Origin: Symsagittifera roscoffensis
Taxonomy: Eukaryota; Xenacoelomorpha; Acoela; Convolutidae
Reading direction: 5' to 3'
DNA length: 64,000 bases
NCBI RefSeq assembly: GCF_963678635.1
Contig: NC_087067.1
Coordinates: 14,833,018 to 14,897,017 of the forward strand
The notes below the pieces were generated by a model. That model saw nothing but the letters and a program-made list of their open reading frames with translations. It had not been told where the DNA came from and did no database searches. Position 1 is the stretch's first letter, and every line of letters begins with the position of its first letter. Shown piece after piece: positions 36,301-45,529 of this stretch. The position numbers were made by a program, and so were the translations under genes.

Positions 36301-36868
36301 TATTGCCAAAATAGGGGCAAAACAGTGCTTTGGGAGAGCTCGAAAAATCAATTTGGTTGACCTAAAAAAAAGGTCGTCAAAATTTTGGAAATTTTTTTGA
36401 AAATCCGCCCCCCCCCCCCCCTCGAGAAAGATCCGCCCCTGGTCATAGACATTTTATATTACAAGATTTGCTAATAAATATTGTTTAAAATCTGCTTCCT
36501 ATGTTAAATCTACGGATTTTTTTTATATTGTCTCTTTTACAACATGGGCTAAATATAGTTTTTTATACAACATGGGAGAAAAGGAATAAAAGAAAAAATT
36601 GATCTATAAACATACCATCATAAGCTAAGTAATCTTCTTTTCCGTATAAAGTAGGCTCTGTGTACTTGTACTTGTACAAATTTTCTCCATCCGATGTCTG
36701 GGATTCACTCGGGTAAACCGGTTGCTGATTCGCTTCGTCCCCAATGAGTGGATCCGGATGACTGACTGGGACGACCCCCGCTTCCGCGAAAGAGACTGAC
36801 AGTTTCGAGGGATGTTTCTTGGATGAAGCTTTCGAAGCGCTCCTAACTGGAGCGGAAACAACTTCAGT
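30127..36868 (-). CDS. Unrecognised multi-exon gene (seven phase-matched exons, about 419 codons)
   Basis: Exons in order: 36616-36868, 35404-35715, 34660-34798, 34141-34189, 33505-33666, 30630-30787, 30127-30310. Each has an AG acceptor and GT donor, and the split codons agree at all six junctions (phases 1, 1, 2, 0, 0, 2). The N-terminal part is Ser/Pro-rich and then very acidic (Glu/Ser/Lys), probably disordered. The middle is a compact Cys-bearing region (one Cys cluster CGDVCLDSC) followed by a helical-looking, Arg/Glu-rich block (SFNRVRKGIEEAVGRWEQ). Then comes a Gly-rich loop (GDGGGGNCRQGEGIMGG) and a Ser/Cys-rich end. N-glycosylation sequons (NRS, NCS, NKS) and the Cys pairs would fit an extracellular domain, but no signal peptide or membrane span is visible in these exons. 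The start exon is missing; it probably lies further right. I do not recognise the family. Confidence 0.7.
30630..30787 (-). CDS. Unknown gene, exon F
   Basis: Fifty-two codons plus two bases after acceptor ttcgactttcaag. Reads ILRPPPRKYWGEFSLANDHF, then a Gly-rich loop and GRRHLASAFDLL. The donor is CTCAG|gttcga. The long intron before it (33504 to 30788) contains the inverted MITE at 32.2 kb. Confidence 0.7.
30811..32190. other. Intron E-F of the unknown gene, no feature
   Basis: AT-rich intronic DNA; nothing recognised apart from simple A and T runs. Confidence 0.45.
32193..32500 (-). mobile_element. hAT-like MITE copy, inverted and diverged
   Basis: GAGCCGCAGGCAAGTTTTTG (about 32334) is the inverse of the TTTGCCTGCGGCGC block of the copies at 2.9 and 36.3 kb. 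A G-run follows GTGCGCACAAAACTTTCTAG on the left and a C-run precedes the right end. Tips are not well preserved. It lies in an intron of the unknown gene. Confidence 0.55.
33240..33480 (+). repeat. Interspersed repeat copy (CGACTGAAAG core)
   Basis: Carries TTTCTCGACACTGGG, then GTTCGAATCACGACTGAAAG, then GATTTTGCGTGGAAAACAAA and AAACTAAAAGACACCTGAAT. Same order as at 46920, 50690 and 55380, and inverted at 41740 and 56640. Lies within intron E-F, next to exon E. No coding content. Confidence 0.7.
33505..33666 (-). CDS. Unknown gene, exon E
   Basis: Fifty-four codons, phase 0 in and out. Reads LVGFNFHLEDVEAREANSFN then RVRKGIEEAVGRWEQSPL and LDRVRIHAKAQL. It is a GC-rich island with amphipathic, Arg/Glu-rich helices. 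The donor (CTG|gtatta) is weak, but the frame continues without break into exon F. Confidence 0.7.
34141..34189 (-). CDS. Unknown gene, exon D (49 nt)
   Basis: A 49-base exon after acceptor gtctcttttacag. With the split Arg codon it reads RSFKDCGDVCLDSCVDK, three Cys, and ends at donor AAG|gtatgc. The tight Cys spacing and phase fit on both sides make this convincing despite its size. Confidence 0.75.
34660..34798 (-). CDS. Unknown gene, exon C
   Basis: Acceptor ttaattttgtag. The split codon again gives Asp, then SIPEDNVQFLPTCESVRA and VDCNSYSGFSFLEDNFPN. Two Cys. It is missed by simple ORF calling because it has no ATG. The donor is AATAG|gtcact, exit phase 2. Confidence 0.75.
35404..35715 (-). 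CDS. Unknown gene, exon B
   Basis: Joins exon A as a GAC codon, giving DRRPNLDHVLEDSSDQWIRR. It continues as a strongly acidic, Ser/Glu/Lys-rich stretch (SSEKTEGEDEKRSRSSEDGG), then VLFLGDISFL. It contains 103 complete codons and exits in phase 1 at gtattt. Confidence 0.7.
35863..35942 (-). repeat. tRNA-like / SINE head
   Basis: On the minus strand, GGCGCATTGGTA (A-box-like) is followed about 45 bases later by GGTTCAAATCC (B-box-like), with a partial T-arm and a CAtail-like GCTGCA end. Acceptor and anticodon stems do not pair well, so it is probably a tRNA-derived SINE or a decayed tRNA. It lies in intron A-B. Confidence 0.4.
36039..36441. mobile_element. hAT-like MITE copy 2, with 8-bp TSD
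   Basis: Starts CAGGGGCGGATTTAGGGG and ends AAAGATCCGCCCCTG, giving clear inverted tips. Flanks are GTCTTAGA (36031-36038) and GTCATAGA (36442-36449), an 8-bp duplication with one change. Same length (403 bp) as copy 1. The G-run and C-run ends vary in length. Lies in intron A-B of the unknown gene. Confidence 0.85.
36616..36868 (-). CDS. Unknown gene, exon A (most upstream found)
   Basis: Entered in phase 0 after acceptor agtatttttag, left after 84 codons plus one base at donor GATG|gtatgt. Low-complexity Ser/Lys start, then PSESQTSDGENLYKYKYTEP and LYGKEDYLAYD. The in-frame reading differs from the longest open frame here, but only this frame joins exon B. Confidence 0.7.
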
Positions 36869-36869
36869 C

Positions 36870-38055
36870 TAAAAATACTTGAAATTACATTCATCATTGG
36901 AACACGAAAATACGAAAACTTCTGGAAGAGTTTAGACAGGCAGGAACTGGCAAGTCCAATTAATTTTTTTCCATTTTTTTTCCAAATTTCTCGTTGACTT
37001 TTGCGAAGAGTCAATTAAGTTAGGTAAGACACCAGATTTTTTTTAAAATAAGAATTATGTAAAGGTTGTAGCAGAATTACCTAAAAAGTTCACTCTTTAA
37101 TCAAGTTTTGAGTAATTTCGGTCTGAAAAAAGAAAAATTTTGGAAAAACTGAGAGTATGATAGACCAGTGATATAATCAATTTTTGCAATTAAGCCTTTT
37201 AAGTAATTCTAGACACTAGTTGAAAATTTGATTACTTTTTTAATGCTATGAAACTGTATAGTTTTTTTTTAGAATTTTTTACTTTGACCACGAATCGTTC
37301 AAAATAAAAGAAACACATTGTGGCCAATATTTTGACAATTGCGCACAGATTTGAATCCAAAAAATTTATGATAAACTTTTGCATTGCTTAATCAGAAAAA
37401 AAAACTTTAAGAAGTAAACTAAAAAATTTTTTTATTTGTCATCAGTCAATTGTTACAAGGAGCCTTTTTTGAGTGTTAATTGCACATTAACTGCGTAGAT
37501 ATTTTTTAGTATGCGTTATTCCAATTTGCCTCCAATTGTTTTTTGCTGTGTGTTCGTTTCCAAATAGGTTCAAACTCTATGTTTTTGCATGCTTTTAGGT
37601 TTCAATGAAAAAATTTTGTTGGAAAGTATGACTCAAAAATGTGTCCTTCAAATTAATACCATACAATTTAAGACCGTACATTTTAACACCTAGTCATTTC
37701 ACTACTAAAAGTATTGCTGTATGAAATCCTTATCTTAAACTTTATCACACCAAAGTTAATCCTGCAACTAACGTACGCACCATAATGAAAATCTTGGTTT
37801 ACCTTAATTATAAATGCCAAAATGAGGCTTCATAAATTACTTTGGACTCTTATCGAAAAGTTCGTAACTTATTTTCCATTAGATTTTTCACTAAACCATT
37901 AAGATCACTAAAAAACTAGCTTGTGCTACCCTATAACAACTCGACGTAAAATTTTTGACAAATATAAATTCTGACAGTCACTTTTAACTGTACTCAAGTA
38001 AAAAACAATTGCAAACACAAAAAAAAACTATAATTGAGTCCTCTTTCGAATGCAC
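36870..38055. other. AT-rich DNA upstream of exon A, no exon recognised
   Basis: Earlier exons of the unknown gene are expected to the right, but none could be supported in this interval. Confidence 0.4.
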
Positions 38056-38059
38056 AGTT

Positions 38060-39350
38060 TCATCTGAAAATAAGCCAATTCTTATGATGTCCAGCCACGG
38101 ATTTTATTTCAAACAAAAAAAATAAATTAAACGAAAACTGGGTTTGCTCAAAATCTCAAACACATAAATGTCGAGCAACTGCCATTACAGGACAAAAACG
38201 AATCGATCGAGACTCGTGGAGAGCATAACCATGACATTTCAGTGGGAAAATCAGATGTCCATAATGTCATAAGGCATTTAAAAGATCTCAGCGAGAATTT
38301 TACCCCGACTGTCACTGTCGCCAGTGCGATTTTGCCAGTTACAAATGATTCGGTCACTCAGTTAGCCCTCCCAACTGAAGACAAACTGATCCAAACGGCT
38401 GCGCGCACACGTAAGCAGCTAGATGTAAATATGCCACCGATCCCCGTTGCGCGAAAGTTTTATCTGGTGTGACGGTGGATCAAATCATCACAAGCGAATC
38501 ACTTTGTGAGGCCACCTGAAAATGCTGAGATTTCTGGAGAAGTCATCTTTCTGGTTAGCCGATGGAACTTTTAGAAATAATTCAAAAATGTTCTATCAGC
38601 TAAATTCAATTCATGTTAGTTTAGCTGTTGTTGCGCCAGCATGTATTTACACCTTCCTTCCTAACAAAACCGAAAAAACCTACAATCGCAATTTGCGTTG
38701 ATTGATTTAGCACCCAGCTGTCCGCCCAGAAAATGTATGTCAGATTTTGAGCAAGCAGCTCTTCAGTCCTTCCAAAAACATTCCCGAAGCTCTTTCATCG
38801 TGTTGTTTTTCCACCTCTAACAGAGTTACAAGAGAAAAATTAATGAATTGGATCTGAAAAATAAGAAATGAATCACGAATTAGCCCGACTTTAAAAATGC
38901 TGCCTTCCCTTTCATTTGAAAAAACAGAAAAAATTGGCAATTTCTATGATATGATTGTTTAAAAAGTTCAGAATGTAGGCGACAGAAACTGTTTAGAACC
39001 CGAAAAAATTGAGAAAATTGGCGAGTTGTGTCTTTACTTTGGCTCTACTTCTATAAAAAGCTTGGTGCCAAACCGTGAAGTTTAATTCTCACCCTCCATT
39101 TGCAACCAGCGAGATGCGGCCGTGAGTGGGGTTGCTCGAACAACAAATACCGTCGAAGGATGGCATTTCGAGATCCAATCCTTTTTCAGCGGAGCCCACC
39201 CAAATATGTGGAAAGTAATGAAGCCTTCAAAAAGACGCATCCGTGCAAAAACTAAATTTTTTGATGCATCGAGTGGCCATAAGTTCACAAAAAAGAAAAA
39301 GTACCGAGTATCAAATGCAAGAGTATGAAACATAATGTCCGTTAACAAAG
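38060..39350 (+). mobile_element. MULE DNA transposon relic 3 (FLYWCH + transposase)
   Basis: FLYWCH finger C-terminal half: WVCSKSQTHKCRATAITG at about 38141-38195, then in another frame TRGEHNHDISVGKSDVHNVI (38211-38270), the HxH of the finger being HNH. The linker TAARTRKQLDVNMPPIPVAR follows (about 38397-38455). The central transposase core is largely missing. The C-terminal block is present: ARTTNTVEGWHFEIQSF (about 39134-39185), then HPNMWKVMKPSKRR. No tips like those of relics 1 and 2 were found, so the ends are uncertain. Confidence 0.7.
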
Positions 39351-39359
39351 ACAAAATTG

Positions 39360-41330
39360 ATTTGTACTTTTTCAGAGCGTTACCTAGTTTGTTTTAAATC
39401 ATTGTAAATTTTGCTTCATTTTCGTTTTTCCTTTCGTATTATTAAAATTCAAATTTTAATCCTTTTTAGACTTTTGTCCGCTTTTTCTGGAAAAACGTTT
39501 CCTTGCAGACTCCCAGAAACGTAACTAACCGCAAAAATTTGACTCGTTTTTAGGCAATTTAATCCCAGGGTAATCACCCTTATTTTCGGAATGCTAGATT
39601 GAGACTAGGGGCTGGCAAACCCTTAGCTTTGCGTTCATGTGCCAACAGTTCAAAAAAGCTGAGAAAGCGATCAGGTTATAAACTTAAGTTCGAGAATGAC
39701 TCTAAAAAACAATGATTTATAGGCTTTTGGCATTGTTATATCTTTTTTTAAAATTCTATACCAGCTGAAATATCTGAAAAATTAGGCCATATTAGTCAAA
39801 GGCTGTCTAATTAGTTCACTATTGCTTGTTTTTGGTTCATTTTGGAATGATTCATTGAGATTATTGGCAAGGTCATTTCTTTTCAAAACTTACGCATTTA
39901 AAGTAGCAAAAAACTGTCTGGCTTTAAATGGCAAATATTTTTCTGGTTTAAATCTTTCATGTTTACCGAAGTCTCCATTGAAGTAAGTTTGTTTTCATTT
40001 TGGACTAAAACGGTGTTAAGTTATAGAAATGGTTTTGAAATGCAGCGATGTTAAATTGCTGAGGCAACAAAAACTAGGGAGTGAAATTCTATGGCGTTAA
40101 CTGGTTTAGATTTGAAAAGGGGTGAACCCTCAAAAAAGTCTGCAGAATATACAGTTTGTTCACTTTTTCACCAAGCAAAGTTTTCTTGCATTTGAAAAAA
40201 AAAAAACATTTCGTTTCATTTCCATTTACATTTACATTTCAACTGTAGCAAAAAGTGGAAAAAAATGCTCGTGTTACTATGTAGTTTTTACCATTCACTA
40301 ACCATGTTACGTGTGTATTTTTTCATAGGAAGAAGAAACGAACAAATAGTCTGGGGGAAACAATTTCTTTATATAGGTTTCAGGTATTTAAATTTAGTTT
40401 TTTTTTTCGCAATTCAGTTGAACCATAACAAAAATCAAAAATCAACTTTCACGCTAAATTTATCTTTTTCAAAAAGGCTTACATTTTTTGTTTGACTCTC
40501 TATACAATCCTCAAATTTAAAAGTTTACAAGGAAATTCTTTAACTTTTTTTTTGTGATGTGTGAGATTTGTGTGAATAGTTTTTTTTCATCTTTCTTATT
40601 TGTATGGCTAGCATTCTTCCATGAATTACGGATAATCACATTTTTTGTTTATGATTTTAATTCTATTGTTTTGAAATCTATGCGTTCCTTCGTTTGTTTC
40701 CAATCACATTAACCCTTGATAAAAACCCATAAGCGAGAGCAAAGTTTAAAAAGCAAAAAGAAAAAATGGATTATGAGGTTATTCCATCAACTAAGCACTA
40801 GCTGTTTAGCTGTAGTGTCATGGGAACACTCAACTTCTTTTATTTGGGCTGAAAAATTGTGCTATAATGTTTATCTTCGATTTTTATTTTAGCGATGTTT
40901 TTATATAGACGAAGGGTCTGCTCCAATCAGAAACTAAAACTTAGGTTTCCGGTGATTGCTAATTGAAAGCTGTTTTTTTCTCTTTTTGAATAATTGGAAT
41001 ACGTTTTAGAGAGAACATTTTTTCGCGAAACGTTTGAGAACAGAAAAACAAAATAAAGAATCTTATTTGTTCACAAAAAATAACGATAAAAACTTCTTTA
41101 ACGACATTTTTGATAAAACGACATCTTTGAAGCCTTAAGTGGCTGAAATTTTTGGTTAAAACGCCAATGTATTTTGCATAGTATGGGACTTTTCACTCGC
41201 ATTTTTGTTTTGTAAGGAATTGAATGACTAAAATTCCTGGAGTACGAAGGTCAACCCGGGTAGTGTCTTACCCGATTCATTTGACACCGGAAAATTTTCA
41301 GTCAACCGGAAAATTTTCGAAAAAAATTGA
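39360..41330. other. Unassigned DNA
   Basis: No supported gene. A possible minus-strand mini-exon (about 39617-39655, FLNCWHMNAKLR) would have phases 1 in and 0 out, which could bridge the 41.5 kb exon and exon A, but its donor is weak and its position just after a transposon relic makes it doubtful. Confidence 0.25.
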
Positions 41331-41384
41331 AGTAAGAAAAAATTCAAGCTCTGACTTTTGAGATCTCTAGTTTCTCCCGTGCTT

Positions 41385-41569
41385 CTAGCAACCGGATTTG
41401 GTGTTTGCGGCGGAGGAGGCCAAAAGGGGGTTGCATAGTATGCTCAGTTGTTCAGGTAAAACTACAAATCTCATTGAACGTACTTTACCAAAATCCTCTA
41501 CATGCCTCGTCCTTCGCTTTTCACTCCTGACGTCAGCCAGACTTGATGCAACCATCTCATCTTCTTTGG
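41385..41569 (-). CDS. Probable exon, unknown product
   Basis: After acceptor ttttttaagactgcag one frame stays open for 60 codons to a TAG: KEDEMVASSLADVRSEKRRT, then RHVEDFG, then VVLPEQLSILCNPLLASSAA. An internal donor (TTTTG|gtaaag at 41489) could instead end it after 26 codons. It is a GC-rich island like the other exons. If terminal it ends a separate gene; if spliced it may be an upstream exon of the unknown gene. The plus strand is also open here, so strand is not certain. Confidence 0.45.
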
Positions 41570-41739
41570 CTGCAGTCTTAAAAAATTAAGAAGTCATTGT
41601 TCAAATTCAATTCTTTTACCGACCCCCCCCCTTCCTCACCAAAATACTTCGTCGGTTGCGGAAATGTTTATTTCAACAACGGTTGCATGGCATGGTCGAA
41701 AAAATAGTCACGGCTGTCAAAAAATTAGATGCGGGGCCT

Positions 41740-42085
41740 TTTTGTTCCGAAAATTTGAAAACTGGGGAGTAAATTTGTATTTGAGTGTGTTTTAGTTTTT
41801 TTCTAAATTTTTTGCTTCGTTTTTTTTTTTGTTCCAACTGTTTGAAAAAATGTGGAGAAACTTTGTATTCGGGTGTATTTAGCTTTTAATGCTTTTTTTC
41901 TTTATATTTTCAGCGCAAAATCAGGTACCACAAATAGTCATAATTGCTCGAGTGGTATGTAATATTAAAGCCGTTTCAGTCATGACTCGAACGACATTAA
42001 AAACTTCCCAAAAACTTTTCCCAAGGTTGAGAAAACCGGCTCAAAATTTTGAGTTTTAGTACAATTTTGAGCGAGTAAAACGATC
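41740..42085 (-). repeat. Interspersed repeat copy, inverted
   Basis: Inverse of the 33240-33480 repeat: GCAAAATCAGGTACCAC, TTTCAGTCATGACTCGAACG, GAGAAAACCGG in that order on the plus strand. A second, weaker inverted copy follows at about 42480-42670. Confidence 0.6.
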
Positions 42086-42089
42086 GATT

Positions 42090-44690
42090 AACATTGGTCA
42101 TACATACACATTGGTCATTTAGTCTAAAAAATTTGATTTTACATAGAAGAAAACCAACTTTGGAAGCTTCATTGAGCAGTTTTTTCCATAACATTTAAGT
42201 CAAAAAACTTAAGTGTAGAAGTTTAAGAAAACTTTTAGAACTTTTGTTAAATTTTTTTTTTCATTTTTTTCTTTTATTTATTTTTTGAAGACAATTGTGA
42301 TGTATTTTGCCAAATTAACTAACGTTCTACCGGTTTGTATAGGTTTATTTTATAATCAAACCATGCAAGAAAAAAGACGCTAATTTTAAGATAAATAAAA
42401 GATTTCTTCTGCAGTTTTTTACGAAAGTGCTGTTTTTTTTTGTTTCAGCTACCGGAACAATCATCGTAGTGAGGTGGGTAATATATCGTTTTTAAGCCTT
42501 TCCAGTCGTAATTCGTACAATAAAAAAATTTACAAAAATTGTTTCCAGTGTCGTTTCAAATTTTTGTAGTAAAACGAGCAAGCAGGGTTACCTAGCTCCA
42601 TTTAATAGCCTAAGAGTTTTCAATAGCTTATTTTAAGCCGCAAAAATTTAATTTTACTTGAGTAAATTTGGTTTTGTGAGTATTTTACGCCTTTTTGGAA
42701 TCAAAAACTTAAACGTTTTTTTAAAAAAAAACTGCAGAAATTGTAGAAATTTTCAGACTTTTCAAATTTTTTATTTGTTTTTCTAGCAATTTTTCTAAAA
42801 ACAATTGTTTCCAAATTGCTTTAATTATGACTGTCAAATATTCCGAAGATCTAATGTTTCATTCAGATCCTCTATCACACCAAAAACCCGATGCTATTTT
42901 TTGTTGTATTTTATAAGACTATGGTTGAAAAATTCTGTGCTAATTGCTCAGAAACTTTCTTTTTTGAATTTAGTTTATTCGTGAGCTACTGTCATTAGAA
43001 TCGGACATCGTAATTGAAAGTTTTATAAAGAAAAAAGTCTGCAAGGATGGCAATAATAGAGCCCCAATTCTGCGCACAAATTTGTCTACATAACCTTGGA
43101 AGAGCATTTCATTCATCCATCTATTACATTTTACCTATTCTCCTCCCGTTGTAAAATTAATGCCATAAATTTTATTCGAAAATTATTTTTACGGCAACTT
43201 TTATGAAAGAAATGTTTTAAAAATCGGAAAATGTGGAAAGAAGTTTTATAAAAGTAAAGCTCACTGTACAAGGACATTAAATAAAACCTAATTTTAATTA
43301 CAAATTTTTTTAGTTAACCTATCCCTATAAGAGCATTCTATGCATCTTCTTTTTTCCAGTTTTGCTCGCCCCCACAAAATTGCACAACATAAAGTTGTTT
43401 AAAATGGTTTCATGTCGGGAAAAATCGAAAAAATTATGTTTACTTGTTCATGCTGACGTTTTTTATTGCAGTTTTATAGAATAATGTAAAAATAAACTGT
43501 GAAATACAATTTTTTAAATTGAATTTTAGAATAAATTGAAACGGAGAGCTGGAAAAGAGCCAATGCGTCGTGATCATACATCGCAAGTTTGACGTTCTCA
43601 CCTGTTTGCTATACATGGTGCAGAAAAAATAGTCAACTTTGCTCGGATCATTGTTTTTAAATTATTCAGGCGGCTTTAGAAATGCAAAAATGAGAAGGCA
43701 GGGGGAAACTCGGGGGATGCAAAAGAGCGGGGGGATCGCTACAAGATCTCAAGTAGAAGGAAGATTTGCTACGGGCATTTGAACTCAACAACCTCAACCG
43801 ATTGGTTTTTTTCTCATTGCAGCCTCTCAGCCAATATTGGCTCTTTTTCTAACCCCCTTCATTTTTTATGAAATTGATTGACAAATGTTTATTCAAAATA
43901 ATTTTTGGTATTGCAAGCTGATAAAAAACATCTTATTTTTAATAAATTTGTGAAAAATTTAACATATTGATTTAACACTTCCGATACGTGTTAATTACCA
44001 AATGAACAGTTTTTGGACACTTTAACTACGAGAGATGTCATTCTGGATAAATACAAAACAATTGACCATCATTGACCACTAAAATAACTATAGATAACAG
44101 ATTATATGATACTTTTCATGGTCGTGATTTTTATTGTTATTGTTTCATGAAAAAAAATGTTAATGCAATTAAAAAAGTGTTTTTACTTTTCAATTCAAAT
44201 ATACTCGGAGCTATGATGGGAAAAAGCAAAGCGATATAAAAAAAATGTTACTTACCTTTTTTGACGACTTCCGTTTGTCTGAGGCCATGAAATGTTTTCT
44301 GAATAAAAATAATCGGCTCTTTTCCAGTCCCCCCCCCCCCCACCTTTCAAAATACCGAGTTTTATGTTTGTTTTACGTGTTATTACGGCTAAATGCGTGA
44401 TGTTACGCTGTAAAGTATGAAGAATAAATCTGTTCACAGTTGTTGATTTGTTCACCACGCCAAATTTCATTGCTTTATGACAAGATTAAATGAGCTTTTC
44501 AAAGTTGAATTTGAAAGGGGGGGAACTGGAAAAGAGCCAAATAATCACTGATAAAAACAGAAAAAGAGAATTACTCAAAATTAAAAAAAACTAACTTCGT
44601 AAATTTAGATTTAACTTCAAATAAAACGTGCTGAACAATTGAGATTTAATTTGAAAAACTTAAAATGAAACGTGCAGAACAATTTAGCGG
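42090..44690. other. AT-rich intergenic DNA, no gene seen
   Basis: Includes a second weak inverted repeat copy (about 42480-42670) and a C-run (44328-44342) of the kind seen at MITE ends. Short phrases ctggaaaagagcca recur (43548, 44526) but no element boundaries are clear. Confidence 0.4.
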
Positions 44691-44754
44691 GAAGCTTCAA
44701 AAGCGCGACGAGGTTCCATGGATAATAATTATAAACGATTTTCGAGGTACGTCT

Positions 44755-45200
44755 CCATTAAACTCTACAGTAATCGATTATAACAATCGATTACACACCA
44801 ATTTAAAAAAAAACAGTCTAAACCAATGTAATCGATTATAATGGGTTATAATGATTTATAAGGAATCATAAGTTGTTCTACGCAACTGGATTTTCCAAAA
44901 ATGTTCCCTATAGTTTCAGAACTTGAACATTGCAATCGTTAAATTGAGGTTTATATTTGGCTTGTAGATTTTGTTAATTTGTTTTTTTCTTATTTTTTCA
45001 AAATTATTTTCCCCATTGTTTTCTTATTTGGAGTATCGCCGCCACTTTACCACTTACCCCTCACTTATGCCTACAAATCTCACTTCCTCCACGTACCATC
45101 TCTGCCATCATCGTACCATCATCTTTTAAATCATTTGGAAATTTTTTGAACAGATTATTTTCCTTTTTAATCCATTATAATTGGTATAAATTCTTTAAAA
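44755..45200. repeat. ATCGATTATAA-rich region
   Basis: Repeated palindromic words around AATCGATTATAACAATCGAT and TAATCGATTATAATGGG. Probably a decayed satellite-like array. Confidence 0.5.
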
Positions 45201-45266
45201 ACAATGGATTATAATGAGGTTTAACAGATTGTGTGGTCTCAAACTGTATCAAAAATCGATTTTAAT

Positions 45267-45437
45267 GGCAGTATTCTTGACCACGAAAATCAATTATAAT
45301 CGATTGTTATCCATGGCATCTCATAGCGAGAACGCAACAAAAGCAACAAAAGCCATGGCATCTCATAGTGGCAGTATTCTTGACCAGGAAAATCGATTAC
45401 AATCGATTGCTATCCATGGCATCTCCTAGCGAGAACG
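45267..45437 (+). repeat. Two direct 68-bp repeats with ATCGATT and CCATGGCATCTC
   Basis: Unit 1 at 45267-45334 and unit 2 at 45370-45437 share GGCAGTATTCTTGACCA, AAAATC(A/G)ATTA(T/C)AATCGATTG and TATCCATGGCATCTC in order with few differences. A 71-codon open stretch over this (starting 45214) is therefore likely a by-product of the repeats. Confidence 0.65.
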
Positions 45438-45529
45438 TAAAAACGTTTTTTATAATCAATGCTTAAGTTCTAGGTTTTATAACTCAGTAATTGCAAGCTT
45501 TCTTGCAAAAAAGTCAAACTAAATTAATT

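Noticed and set aside
35946-36360. Two Arg/Pro/Gly-rich frames on opposite strands
   Set aside because: They are readings of MITE copy 2 and its G/C runs.
39122-39328. Independent 68-aa host gene
   Set aside because: It is the C-terminal VEGWH block of MULE relic 3.
45214-45429. 71-codon frame with repeated MASHS-like words
   Set aside because: Encoded by the 68-bp direct repeats; no other coding sign.
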